The notes beneath the pieces are model-generated. The model saw only the letters and a list, made by a program, of their open reading frames with translations. It made no database searches and had not been told where the DNA came from. A stretch of 64,000 nt of DNA. Origin: Candidatus Aenigmatarchaeota archaeon (GTDB lineage Archaea; Aenigmatarchaeota; Aenigmatarchaeia; CG10238-14). Both the position numbers and the translations under genes were made by a program. The stretch is taken from positions 103,998-167,997 of the forward strand of contig JAOAJH010000002.1 of NCBI GenBank assembly GCA_026414305.1. Reading direction: 5' to 3'. Below, piece after piece: positions 8,530-16,645 of the stretch (positions are counted from its first letter, which is position 1; each line of letters opens with the position of its first letter).

Positions 8530-9042
8530 ATGCAGATAACATTGGTTTCTATAGGAAAAGTCGACGCCATTTTAATGGATCATGTCAAAAAAGGATTGAG
8601 ATCAAGATTCAAAATACCGGTTTTAACTGGTAGCGAAATAAGAGCACCGTCCTCAAGTTTCAACAAGTTTAGAAATCAATACGAGGCCGATATTATACTT
8701 AATGAGCTTGAAAAAAATTTTGATGACAAGGTCCTGGCAATAACAAATTATGATATATACACCCAAAGATTGAATTATATTTTTGGTTTGGCAAAGACCA
8801 AAAGCAAGTCGGCAATTGTTTCTATCGCAAGACTTGACCCAAAATTTTACAAACAACCAGGAGACATCGAACTTTTAAAGGAAAGACTTCTTAAAGAGTG
8901 TATTCATGAAATAGGTCATGTTTTGGGTTTACAACACTGCAAAGAAAAAGGGTGTGTGATGAACCCATCAAACAACACAAGGGACATAGATAACAAAAAT
9001 TTTGATTTTTGTCACATGTGCCAGATATCACTTGGAAGCTGA
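8530..9042 (+). CDS. amzA: archaemetzincin, zinc metalloprotease
   Basis: A metzincin peptidase family of archaea and vertebrates. The long zinc signature HExxHxxGxxHCxxxxxCxMN is present as 'IHEIGHVLGLQHC...CVMNPS', with the downstream pair 'FCHMC' completing the second, structural zinc site. The track starts at a TTG; the ATG at 8530 lies directly behind GGTGA and begins 'MQITLVSIGKV', so it is preferred, giving 170 residues. The biological substrate of archaemetzincins is not established. It overlaps the next gene by 15 bases, convergently. Confidence 0.95.
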   Translation: MQITLVSIGKVDAILMDHVKKGLRSRFKIPVLTGSEIRAPSSSFNKFRNQYEADIILNELEKNFDDKVLAITNYDIYTQRLNYIFGLAKTKSKSAIVSIARLDPKFYKQPGDIELLKERLLKECIHEIGHVLGLQHCKEKGCVMNPSNNTRDIDNKNFDFCHMCQISLGS

Positions 9043-9588
9043 TTTTGTTTTCTTTAAAAAATAATACAAAAAAAATAAAACAAAACCGTCAAAAATATTT
9101 ATTGAAATAAAAATAAAACTTGTTTTGTACCAAAAATCCAAAGGAAAAAGCTGAATTAACGTGCTGCTTGGATCAAACGACCAATTACCATTAGGAAAAA
9201 ATATTTTATGGAAATTTGTAAAAAAGTTATCAAAGAAAAAAAGCGAGTAAATCAAAGTAAAGAAACTAAATCCAATCATCATAAAAGATCCAATTTTTGC
9301 AGCATCTAATGTTAGATGCCATTTAAATATTGCAAGAAAAATTAAGAACATAAAGGCAATCTTAAGAAACAGATTTGAAAAAAATAACATAATTTTAACA
9401 TCATTCAAGTGTGCTATTTCATTTTCAGATAAAAAACTAACATCAACATACTCGCCTTTTACATACCTTAATACAACAAGAGCATTTTCACTGTCGTTAA
9501 GCATTATGAAAAAAGGCTCGTAACATATAATATTCAAGTTTATACTTAATACCATCAAGGACATTACAAAAGCAACTATAAACTTCAT
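9028..9588 (-). CDS. DUF1461 integral membrane protein
   Basis: A 186-residue protein with an N-terminal signal-like helix, three further hydrophobic segments, and the DUF1461 (TIGR01906-like) signature 'NFHKIFFPNGNWSFDPSSTLIQLFPLDFWY'. Another conserved part is 'LNDVKIMLFFSNLFL' before the second helix. The family is found in bacteria and archaea and its function is not established. It stands alone on this strand, convergent with archaemetzincin and divergent from PGK. Confidence 0.82.
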   Translation of the reverse strand: MKFIVAFVMSLMVLSINLNIICYEPFFIMLNDSENALVVLRYVKGEYVDVSFLSENEIAHLNDVKIMLFFSNLFLKIAFMFLIFLAIFKWHLTLDAAKIGSFMMIGFSFFTLIYSLFFFDNFFTNFHKIFFPNGNWSFDPSSTLIQLFPLDFWYKTSFIFISINIFDGFVLFFLYYFLKKTKSASK

Positions 9589-9631
9589 AATAATTTATTA
9601 AGAAAAAACAAAATAATAAATCGGTGCTTTT

Positions 9632-10837
9632 GTGAAGTTTAGGTCGATAGATGATTTTAATTTTCAGAACAAGACGGCAATTGTCAGAGTTGATATAAAC
9701 CTACCATATGACGAAAGGGCAAAAAAAGTAGAAATGTCTGAAAGGTTAGTTGAGGCAGCAAAAACTATAAAAGAGCTTTCTGACAAAGGGGCAAAAGTTG
9801 TTGTGTTAGCGCACCAAGGAAGAAAAGGTGATCCAGATTTTATAAGCTTGAGTGAACATTCAAAAATGATAGAAAAACAAATAGGAAAGAAAGTCATGTT
9901 TTCTGAAAGCATTATTGGCGAAGATGCAATAAAAAAAATCAAATCCTTAAAACCAGGAGACATAATTGTTTTGGAAAACGTAAGATTTTTAGACGATGAG
10001 GATATTGAAAAATCACCAGAAGAACACTCCAAAAGTAGCATTGTTTCATCATTATCCCCTTTAGCTGACGTCTTTGTTAATGACGCATTTTCAGCTTCTC
10101 ACAGATCTCATGCATCAATAGTAGGATTCAGTAAAAAATTACCTGTTGTAGCAGGTAGGCTTATGCAGAGAGAGCTAGAGTCTCTTGAAAAAGCAATGAA
10201 TCCTGAAAAACCAAATTGCTATATACTTGGCGGTGCAAAACCAGATGATTGCATAAAAATAATGAATTATGGCCTTGAAAAAGGGTTTATAGACATAGTT
10301 TTAACTTGCGGCGTCCTTGGTGAGCTTTTTTTGATTGCACAAGGTTTTGAGATTGGAAATAAAACTGAAAATTTTTTGAAAGAAAAAAAGTTTTTTGATT
10401 TGGCTGAACAACTTGAAACTGTTTTTAAAAAGTACAACGAAAAAATTTTCGTGCCTATAGATATAGCAGTTGATGATAACGGGAAAAGAAAGGAATTAAG
10501 CGTTGATAAACTACCTACAGATAAAATGATTATGGATATAGGCAAAGAAACAATAAAATTATATTCTGACAAGATTAAAAACTCAAAAACGATTGTTGTC
10601 AAAGGACCTGCAGGTATATATGAACAAAAAGGGTTTGAAAAAGGAACCAAAGATATTTTGAATGCTGTTGCATCATCAAAAGCATTCACTTTAATAGGTG
10701 GTGGTGATACCACTGTTGCTATGGATAAATTGGGAATAAAAAAAGAAAAATATTCCTACATAAGTTTGGCAGGAGGAGCAATGATAAACTACCTATCTGG
10801 AAAAAAACTACCTGGCATTGAAATACTTAAAATATGA
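9632..10837 (+). CDS. pgk: phosphoglycerate kinase
   Basis: Interconverts 1,3-bisphosphoglycerate and 3-phosphoglycerate, making ATP in glycolysis. N-terminal substrate-binding signature 'TAIVRVDINLPYDERAKKVE', 'VVVLAHQGRKGDPDF', 'VLENVRFLDDED', 'VFVNDAFSASHRSHASIVGF', and the C-terminal nucleotide motif 'TLIGGGDTTVAMDKLGI'. The length, 401, is normal. The start is GTG at 9632. Triosephosphate isomerase is also in the window, so lower glycolysis or gluconeogenesis is expected. The next gene, NAD kinase, converges with a 5-base gap. Confidence 0.96.
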   Translation: MKFRSIDDFNFQNKTAIVRVDINLPYDERAKKVEMSERLVEAAKTIKELSDKGAKVVVLAHQGRKGDPDFISLSEHSKMIEKQIGKKVMFSESIIGEDAIKKIKSLKPGDIIVLENVRFLDDEDIEKSPEEHSKSSIVSSLSPLADVFVNDAFSASHRSHASIVGFSKKLPVVAGRLMQRELESLEKAMNPEKPNCYILGGAKPDDCIKIMNYGLEKGFIDIVLTCGVLGELFLIAQGFEIGNKTENFLKEKKFFDLAEQLETVFKKYNEKIFVPIDIAVDDNGKRKELSVDKLPTDKMIMDIGKETIKLYSDKIKNSKTIVVKGPAGIYEQKGFEKGTKDILNAVASSKAFTLIGGGDTTVAMDKLGIKKEKYSYISLAGGAMINYLSGKKLPGIEILKI

Positions 10838-10842
10838 CAATT

Positions 10843-11523
10843 CTAGAACTTTATGAACATTGCCTTTTGTCTAGATTTGTAAGCAATAAACTTGTCACCC
10901 TCTTTTAAATCAAAGTATTTTTCATCATTATCCCTTAAAAGCCATGCATCTTCCCTTAAAAGCTTCACATTAATTTTTGATTTTTCATTTAAAACAACAT
11001 TTTTTATTTTCAAATTATGAGGATTGTTAAAAGCAAGTCCGAGCCCTTTCTTGAATGTTTTGCCTGTTATTGACATATAATAACCAGTTGATCCAAATGG
11101 GGTGGATATAACTAAACCATCACCAATTACATTGTTTTGGAAAAAGTTGGTTGATTTAACAGAAAATCTTATTGCCACAGTTGGCTTTTTATTGTGAATC
11201 TGTATTTCATTCAAGGCCAATATTTTCTTGCCTTTGAATTTGGCCTCTATCTTGTTCTCTTCTTCCATTTCATATTTTCCATTTTTTATCAATTCTAAGC
11301 AGTGCTTTAATTGAGATGGCATATATTGACATTTTCTGCATGTGCTGCTAGTTTTTATTGTCAACTTTGGTATTGACGGATACAACCTTTCTGAAAGAAG
11401 TACAGTACCATCACCACCCACTGAAATTACAAAGTCAGGATCATCTTTTACGATTTTAAAATACTTTGATACGATCTTTTTTATTTTATAATCATGGTTT
11501 GAATCTACTATTGCAACTTTCAT
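10843..11523 (-). CDS. nadK: NAD kinase
   Basis: Phosphorylates NAD to NADP. The conserved 'VISVGGDGTVLLSERLYP' (GGDG), 'LALNEIQIHN' (NE motif) and 'VIGDGLVISTPFGSTGYYMS' are all present. At 226 residues it is shorter than most, with a reduced N-terminal domain. An unusual Cys group, 'TSSTCRKCQYMPSQLKHC', lies after the GGDG loop, where other NAD kinases have a different loop; it may bind a metal or respond to redox state. It is last in a co-directional run glutaredoxin > thioredoxin reductase > dehydrogenase > NAD kinase, which suggests NADPH supply. Confidence 0.92.
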   Translation of the reverse strand: MKVAIVDSNHDYKIKKIVSKYFKIVKDDPDFVISVGGDGTVLLSERLYPSIPKLTIKTSSTCRKCQYMPSQLKHCLELIKNGKYEMEEENKIEAKFKGKKILALNEIQIHNKKPTVAIRFSVKSTNFFQNNVIGDGLVISTPFGSTGYYMSITGKTFKKGLGLAFNNPHNLKIKNVVLNEKSKINVKLLREDAWLLRDNDEKYFDLKEGDKFIAYKSRQKAMFIKF

Positions 11524-11551
11524 GAATCATGTATTGTTTTATAAAATAAAA

Positions 11552-12646
11552 TTATTTCATCGCCTTCTTCACTCTTTCCTTTGCTATTTCCAAAGCAGCA
11601 TCTCTTGGTTTTTTGTTTTCTTCGTGGCTCTTTTCCAAAACAAGATCGACGTTTTTTGTTATTTTTTCTTCAACTGTTTTGAACATAAAATCTTCATCTT
11701 TGCCTATATATTCAACCCATGATGATATTACACCACCAGCATTTGCAGCAAAGTCAGGCACAACGATCACTCCTTTTTCATGCAATTTTGCTTCTATGTC
11801 TTCCTTCATCACAATATTTCCAGCTTCAACAACTATCTTTGCCTTTACATTATTCCAATTACTTTCATTTATAACATCAGGTAAAGCAGCTGGAATTAAA
11901 ACATCTACATCTAATTCAAAAATTTCTTTATTTTCAATCTTTTTTCCATTTTCATAATTAACAACAGAACCTGTTTGGTTTTTTGTTTTTATTAGATTAT
12001 TGTAATTCAACCCATTTTCATTGTATATACCGCCTTTACTGTCGCTAACTGCGACTATTTTACCTCCCCATTGCTCCAAAAATTTATGTGCAAACGTACC
12101 TACATTGCCATAACCTTCAATTGCTATTTTTGTTTCGGCCAAATCCTTATTTAAATATTTCAACGCAACTTTGGTAGCATGCGCAACACCAAAACCTGTC
12201 GATCCAAGTTCATGCGGCAGACCACCCATTTCTTTTGGTTTTCCAGTGCAGGATTTTTTGTCGCCAATTTCCTCTGCAAACCATTTCATTGACTCTTCGT
12301 TTGTGTTTACATCAGGACCAGCAACATAAATACTTGGACACACTTGTTTTAATGATCTTGCAAACGATTTTATTATTTCAACCTTATGTTCCTCGCTCAT
12401 GCTTTTTGGATCTGCAACAATACCAGCCTTTGCGCCTCCAAATGGAAGCTCTGCCAGCGCATTTTTCCATGTCATTGTTCTTGCAAGTCTGAATACTTCA
12501 TCAACAGTTACGGTAGGGGTCATTCTTATACCGCCTTTTCCGGGACCCAATGCGGTGTTGTCAATAACAAGAATTCCAACCATTTTTGTCTTAGGGTCAT
12601 ATGTTTGTATTATTTTTTCCGGGCCCCATTCATCAAAACCTTGCAT
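11552..12646 (-). CDS. Glu/Leu/Phe/Val dehydrogenase, probably glutamate dehydrogenase
   Basis: Reversible oxidative deamination of an amino acid with NAD(P). The substrate domain has 'LGPGKGGIRMTPTVTVDEVFRLA' and the catalytic Lys region 'ELPFGGAKAGIVADP', followed by 'AGPDVNTNEESM'. The Rossmann domain starts at 'AIEGYGNVGTFAHKFL', and 'EAGNIVMKED' and 'DFAANAGGVISSWVEY' follow. At 364 residues it is shorter at the N-terminus than typical glutamate dehydrogenases (about 410-420). Glutamate is the likeliest substrate, but leucine-type dehydrogenases have similar length, so this is not certain. It lies 10 bases after thioredoxin reductase and before NAD kinase, and may supply NADPH. Confidence 0.88.
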   Translation of the reverse strand: MQGFDEWGPEKIIQTYDPKTKMVGILVIDNTALGPGKGGIRMTPTVTVDEVFRLARTMTWKNALAELPFGGAKAGIVADPKSMSEEHKVEIIKSFARSLKQVCPSIYVAGPDVNTNEESMKWFAEEIGDKKSCTGKPKEMGGLPHELGSTGFGVAHATKVALKYLNKDLAETKIAIEGYGNVGTFAHKFLEQWGGKIVAVSDSKGGIYNENGLNYNNLIKTKNQTGSVVNYENGKKIENKEIFELDVDVLIPAALPDVINESNWNNVKAKIVVEAGNIVMKEDIEAKLHEKGVIVVPDFAANAGGVISSWVEYIGKDEDFMFKTVEEKITKNVDLVLEKSHEENKKPRDAALEIAKERVKKAMK

Positions 12647-12656
12647 AATACCACCT

Positions 12657-13628
12657 TCATTTTTTAGATGCAGACCAATCTGCTACGTGACCTTTTGTTT
12701 CAATCCCGTGTATGTAATTGTATGCTTGTAATGCCGCTTTGCACCCTTCCCCTGCAGAAACAACTATTTGTTTAAATGGAACATTAGTTAAATCACCTGC
12801 AGCAAACAAACCATGTCTGATTTTATCGCTATTTGGGTAAAATGTTTCAGCCTTTTCATTAACAATCACATGCTTGCTTTCATCCAATTTTACTAAATCT
12901 TTTATAAAATCTGTTTTTACCTCAGAACCTATCTCTACAAATACACCATTTACTTGTATTTCCTTTTTTTCACCAGTTTTATTGTTTTCAATAACTATTG
13001 ATTTAACAAAATTGTCACCTTTTATCTCCCTTACTTCACTGTTCATTACAAATTCAACACCTTTGTTTTTAACATCTTCAACTAATGTTTCAAATGCCCT
13101 AAAAGTGTCTGATCTGTGTATGATATATACTTTTGATGATATTTGCGAAAGCAGATGAGCGGCCTCAAATGCAGAATTACCACCACCAATAACAGCAGTC
13201 GGCATGCCTCTAAACAATGGCGCATCACAAGTTGCACAATAAGATACGCCTTTGCCTGTATATTTCTTTTCACCAGGTACATCAAGTGTTCTTGGTGATT
13301 TACCAAAAGCAAGTATAACAGCTTTGGATTTATATTCATTCTGAGTTGTTTTTACTATAAAACCACCTTCTGTTTCATTGAGTTCAACAACCATTTCTTG
13401 AATTATGTCAACTCCAAAATGCCTTACATGATCTTCAAATCTTTGGACAAGCTCAACAGCCTTTATTTGTGAAAAACCAGGATAATTTTCAATCCATGTT
13501 GTCGCCATTATTTGACCGCCTATATTCTCGCTTATTATAACAGTTTTCAAAGCTCTTCTAGAAGCATAAATTCCGGCGGTTATCCCTGCAGGACCGGCCC
13601 CTATTATTATTAAATCAAACTCTTGCAT
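12657..13628 (-). CDS. trxB: thioredoxin reductase
   Basis: A flavoprotein that passes electrons from NAD(P)H to thioredoxin or glutaredoxin-like proteins. FAD-binding 'IIIGAGPAGITAGIYASRR', 'ENIGGQIMATTWIENYPGF', the redox-active disulfide 'SYCATCDAPLFRGM', the NAD(P)H-binding 'TAVIGGGNSAFEAAHLLSQI' and C-terminal 'HGLFAAGDLTNVPFKQIVVSAGEG' are all intact. The length of 323 is normal. The small thioredoxin-fold gene upstream, 39 bases away, is its probable partner, and the whole run sits behind a palindromic operator shared with an HxlR regulator. Confidence 0.96.
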   Translation of the reverse strand: MQEFDLIIIGAGPAGITAGIYASRRALKTVIISENIGGQIMATTWIENYPGFSQIKAVELVQRFEDHVRHFGVDIIQEMVVELNETEGGFIVKTTQNEYKSKAVILAFGKSPRTLDVPGEKKYTGKGVSYCATCDAPLFRGMPTAVIGGGNSAFEAAHLLSQISSKVYIIHRSDTFRAFETLVEDVKNKGVEFVMNSEVREIKGDNFVKSIVIENNKTGEKKEIQVNGVFVEIGSEVKTDFIKDLVKLDESKHVIVNEKAETFYPNSDKIRHGLFAAGDLTNVPFKQIVVSAGEGCKAALQAYNYIHGIETKGHVADWSASKK

Positions 13629-13667
13629 AAAATCACCTAATTAATTTAGATTAAATAAAAATAAAAA

Positions 13668-13901
13668 TTACTTTAGTTTCAAAGCTTGCTTTAGTCTAGG
13701 TACATCATAACCAATTATCGGCTTGCCGTCAACAAGTGTTACTGGTATACCCATTTGCCCTGTTTTTTCTATAAGATCTCGTGCAGCCTCTGGATTTTTA
13801 TCGACATTCATTTCTTTGAATTTTACTTTGTTTTCTTTCAAAAACATTTTTGTTCTCTGACACCACGGGCACCAGTCAGCAGAGTATAAAATAACTTCCA
13901 T
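13668..13901 (-). CDS. small glutaredoxin/NrdH-like thiol-disulfide protein
   Basis: A 77-residue thioredoxin-fold protein with active site 'ADWCPWCQRTKMFL', the cis-Pro region 'TGQMGIPVTLVDGKPIIGYD' and a C-terminal helix. This is the mini-glutaredoxin type reduced by thioredoxin reductase rather than glutathione. The ribosome site GAGGTGATTTAA lies just before the ATG. It is first in the run with thioredoxin reductase and faces the divergent HxlR gene across a 64-base gap holding a perfect 25-base palindrome, so it is probably regulated by thiol stress. Confidence 0.93.
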   Translation of the reverse strand: MEVILYSADWCPWCQRTKMFLKENKVKFKEMNVDKNPEAARDLIEKTGQMGIPVTLVDGKPIIGYDVPRLKQALKLK

Positions 13902-13915
13902 TTAAATCACCTCTA

Positions 13916-13940
13916 AAATAGTTTACAAAGTAAACTATTT
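13916..13940. promoter_or_regulatory. 25-bp perfect palindrome, probable HxlR operator
   Basis: Two 11-base arms AAATAGTTTAC and GTAAACTATTT separated by AAA. It lies midway between the divergent glutaredoxin and HxlR genes and overlaps the TATA-like ATTTAAATATA in front of the HxlR start. A regulator dimer bound here could block both promoters. Seen directly; the regulator assignment is inferred from position. Confidence 0.75.
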
Positions 13941-13965
13941 AAATATATCATATTAATTATTTTTT

Positions 13966-14259
13966 ATGAAAAAGATTTGCCCGATAACAGAATCTATAAA
14001 AATAATCGGAACAAAACCACGCTTGGTAATTATAAGACACTTGAGCGACGGCGAAAAAAGTTTCAACGATCTTAGAAGGGTTTGCATGATAAGTTCAAGG
14101 ACCCTTTCGATTAATTTAAAATATCTTTTGGATCAAAAAATTTTGAACCACAGAATAGAGAACAATAAAAATATATATTTTTTAACTGAAAAGGGAAAGG
14201 AGCTTTTACCAATAATAAAAAAACTTGGAAATTGGGGTCTGAAATGGAAAGTTTGCTAA
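13966..14259 (+). CDS. HxlR-family winged-helix regulator with N-terminal Cys-Pro
   Basis: A 97-residue HxlR/YodB-type regulator: 'MKKICPITESIKIIGTKPRLVIIRHLSDGEKSFNDLRR' followed by the recognition helix 'ISSRTLSINLKYLLDQKIL' and wing 'IENNKNIYFLTEKGKELL'. The Cys followed by Pro near the N-terminus is where YodB, CatR and similar regulators carry their redox-sensing Cys; a second Cys is the last residue. The gene is divergent from the glutaredoxin/thioredoxin reductase run and separated from it by a perfect palindrome. A thiol-stress sensor repressing both directions is the natural reading, but it is an inference. Confidence 0.9.
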   Translation: MKKICPITESIKIIGTKPRLVIIRHLSDGEKSFNDLRRVCMISSRTLSINLKYLLDQKILNHRIENNKNIYFLTEKGKELLPIIKKLGNWGLKWKVC

Positions 14260-14291
14260 CCATATAAATACGTTTTTCATGAATTAATATC

Positions 14292-15380
14292 ATGAAGTAT
14301 CTTTTTGTGCTTGGTAAAAACCCAATATTGTCGAAAGCTGAAATTTATCAATATCTTAAAAATAGAAAAATAGATTTTGAATTTGTTCAAAATTTTGAAA
14401 ACATTTTGGAAGTTGAAACTGAAAATGATATAAGCAAGATCATCGATAATTTAGGCGGTTCTATAAAATTAGCAGTTCCATGCGATTTGAATGATATTTT
14501 TAGAAAAGATAAAATCAGAATTGGTTTAAGTGTTTATCCAAGATCAAAATCAAAATATAAAAAAATACTAAAAGAAATGGTAAAAATATCAAGGCAAAAT
14601 AATTCAAAAATAACATTCTCTTCTCCAAAATTTCATGGTCACACCGAGTTAAAACATTTTGAGGTTTTAAATCTTCTTAAAAGAGGTGGCACAGAAATAA
14701 TATATTTTGATTCAAAATTTTACATAACTGTTGGGGTTCACAATCCATTTGATTTCAAACATAGAGACATAGAAAGACCTAGGCAACGTCCTATATATTC
14801 TATACCACCTAGGCTTGCCAGAATAATGGTGAATTTGACAACATTGCCAGGGCAAAAATTGCTTGATCCTTTTTGTGGCATAGGCACAATATTGCAAGAG
14901 GCATTGATATCTGGAATGGAAGTTTTTGGTTTAGACAAAAACAAAAATTGTTTGAAAGATGCTAAAATTAATCTAAATTGGCTTGGATTTGAAAAATTTC
15001 ATTTAATTGAAGGTGATGCCACTCAGCTAAGCAAATACATAAATGAAAAGATAGATGGAATAGTAACAGAACCATATTTGGGACCTCCTTTAAAATCAAA
15101 CCCAACAGATTTACAGGCGCACAAAATATTGAGGAATATTGAAATTTTGTTTGAAAATTTTCTTTCAGAATCAAAAAAAATACTGAAAAACAATTCTAGA
15201 ATTTGCCTAGTTTCACCTCTTTTTGTTACAAAGAGTAACAAGATCAAAAAGATAGATATGACAAGTTTAGCCGATAAAATTGGTTTGAAAGTAATTAGTC
15301 TTTTACCAGGACATGTGTCTATAGTAGATGCAGAGGATAGACACAGAACAAAAAGAGAAATTTGGTTGTTAGAGAAATAA
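14292..15380 (+). CDS. TRM11/Trm-G10-type tRNA methyltransferase
   Basis: A 362-residue protein with an N-terminal THUMP-like region (about 1-150, 'SVYPRSKSKYKKILKEMVKI') and a C-terminal Rossmann methyltransferase domain. The SAM-binding motif is 'LLDPFCGIGTILQEALISG', followed by 'VFGLDKNKNCLKDAKIN' and 'IEGDATQL'. The catalytic motif reads 'IVTEPYLGPPL' in place of the usual DPPYG, a variant I associate with one TRM11-like subgroup. The segment before the domain, 'NPFDFKHRDIERPRQRPIYSI', is typical of tRNA guanine-10 N2-methyltransferases. Whether it makes m2G or m22G at position 10 cannot be read here. Confidence 0.83.
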   Translation: MKYLFVLGKNPILSKAEIYQYLKNRKIDFEFVQNFENILEVETENDISKIIDNLGGSIKLAVPCDLNDIFRKDKIRIGLSVYPRSKSKYKKILKEMVKISRQNNSKITFSSPKFHGHTELKHFEVLNLLKRGGTEIIYFDSKFYITVGVHNPFDFKHRDIERPRQRPIYSIPPRLARIMVNLTTLPGQKLLDPFCGIGTILQEALISGMEVFGLDKNKNCLKDAKINLNWLGFEKFHLIEGDATQLSKYINEKIDGIVTEPYLGPPLKSNPTDLQAHKILRNIEILFENFLSESKKILKNNSRICLVSPLFVTKSNKIKKIDMTSLADKIGLKVISLLPGHVSIVDAEDRHRTKREIWLLEK

Positions 15381-15381
15381 A

Positions 15382-16014
15382 CTATTTTGATTTTTTATAT
15401 ATGAAATAAGAGTAAACGACACAATAAGCCGCTGAAAAAATTGCAGGCAATAAAATAAAAAACATAGCATAATCTTTTGCAAAAAAACCTATAATACAAA
15501 AAAGTGACGATATTTTAAACATCTTGCTCCCGATACTGTGAGTCTTTTCCCAAACTTCATCGCTGCTTAATGTCCAAGGAGTTCTTATACCTATAAACCA
15601 ATTTCTTTTTGTATTCTCCAAAAGCACTCCTATGTAAAAAAATAACAAAGCAAAGCTGACCGACATTATCGAATTTGTGTGAATTTTTATTCCAATATTC
15701 CAAAGAATCAAATGTGAATGCAAGACAAGCATAAAAATGGAAAAAACAAGAATAAAAATATAATAGTGTTTTCTAAATTTTTTTATGTTTTCTTTTAAAG
15801 GATCGATTTTTGGTATAGCGAAAAATAATAAATTTAGAAAAATCATTATTGATGGGATAAAAAATAAGGCAGGAAGTTTTTTCATGTAGCCGTCAGGATT
15901 GCCTAGATAATCCCAGTGAGTTTCCATGACATCAGGTAATGAATTGTAAAAGTACAATGACATAAGGAAAGCAAATCCAGTTATGAATGAGACCAAAAAT
16001 TCAATTTTTTTCAT
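15382..16014 (-). CDS. DUF1648/SdpI-family membrane protein
   Basis: A 210-residue protein with six or so hydrophobic segments. The N-terminal part has the DUF1648 signature 'SLPDVMETHWDYLGNPDGYMKK', and the C-terminal part has the SdpI-type segment 'NWFIGIRTPWTLSSDEVWEKTHSIGSKMF'. In Bacillus, SdpI is an immunity and signalling protein, but the family is widespread and its archaeal role is unknown. It converges on the TRM11-like gene with a 1-base gap. Confidence 0.85.
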   Translation of the reverse strand: MKKIEFLVSFITGFAFLMSLYFYNSLPDVMETHWDYLGNPDGYMKKLPALFFIPSIMIFLNLLFFAIPKIDPLKENIKKFRKHYYIFILVFSIFMLVLHSHLILWNIGIKIHTNSIMSVSFALLFFYIGVLLENTKRNWFIGIRTPWTLSSDEVWEKTHSIGSKMFKISSLFCIIGFFAKDYAMFFILLPAIFSAAYCVVYSYFIYKKSK

Positions 16015-16094
16015 AATAATTAAAAGGTATTTTATATATTTCTTTTTGATTATTAAACAAATAGAATTTAAGTTTTTGTATTATAGATATAAGC

Positions 16095-16628
16095 ATGAAT
16101 GAAATATTTTTACCGGCAATCGGAGTAACAACAAAAACCGAAAACAATTATTTAGTTGATTATGGTTTTGTTTCTAGTATAGTTGAAGAAATCGTTAGAA
16201 TTTATGTTGATTCAATGGAAACTTACTATGGCATAGAAAATTTTTTGAATTCATCAGATTTGGCCAACAGAACAGGCCTTTGCCTTTATTTACAAGAGGG
16301 TAGAAAAAAAACATGGTATATATTTCAAATTCATGTTAATGAAAATGTTGATGCTTTCACAAGAGGTTATCTTGAAACACAGTTGCTTCATGGTATTGGT
16401 AACTTGAAGGATATTGAAGGTGAATTCAAAAAACTAAAAATATATCCGAGCCTTGAAAAATTTTATGATTTCAAAAAATGCTCAAACAACCAAAGAGATT
16501 TTGTTGCAACACTTGGTGGTTTATATGTGATGTTGAAAAACAACTTAAACCCGAAAAATTTACCAAAACATTGGGTGGATGATGATGTATTCAAGCTAGC
16601 AGTACAATGCTTTAACATAAAATATTAG
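16095..16628 (+). CDS. uncharacterised soluble protein, 177 residues
   Basis: I do not recognise a family. The protein is soluble, mixed alpha/beta, with no signal peptide, and has recognisable features such as 'YLVDYGFVSSIVEEIVRIYVDSM', 'RGYLETQLLHGIGNLKDIEGEF' and 'NLPKHWVDDDVFKLAVQCF'. It is followed by endonuclease III after 17 bases on the same strand, so the two may be co-transcribed. Nothing in the sequence points to catalysis. Confidence 0.7.
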   Translation: MNEIFLPAIGVTTKTENNYLVDYGFVSSIVEEIVRIYVDSMETYYGIENFLNSSDLANRTGLCLYLQEGRKKTWYIFQIHVNENVDAFTRGYLETQLLHGIGNLKDIEGEFKKLKIYPSLEKFYDFKKCSNNQRDFVATLGGLYVMLKNNLNPKNLPKHWVDDDVFKLAVQCFNIKY

Positions 16629-16645
16629 CATTTCAATTAAATTTA

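Noticed and set aside
14111-14293. Minus-strand ORF opposite the HxlR gene
   Set aside because: It runs against a clear winged-helix regulator and has no recognisable features.
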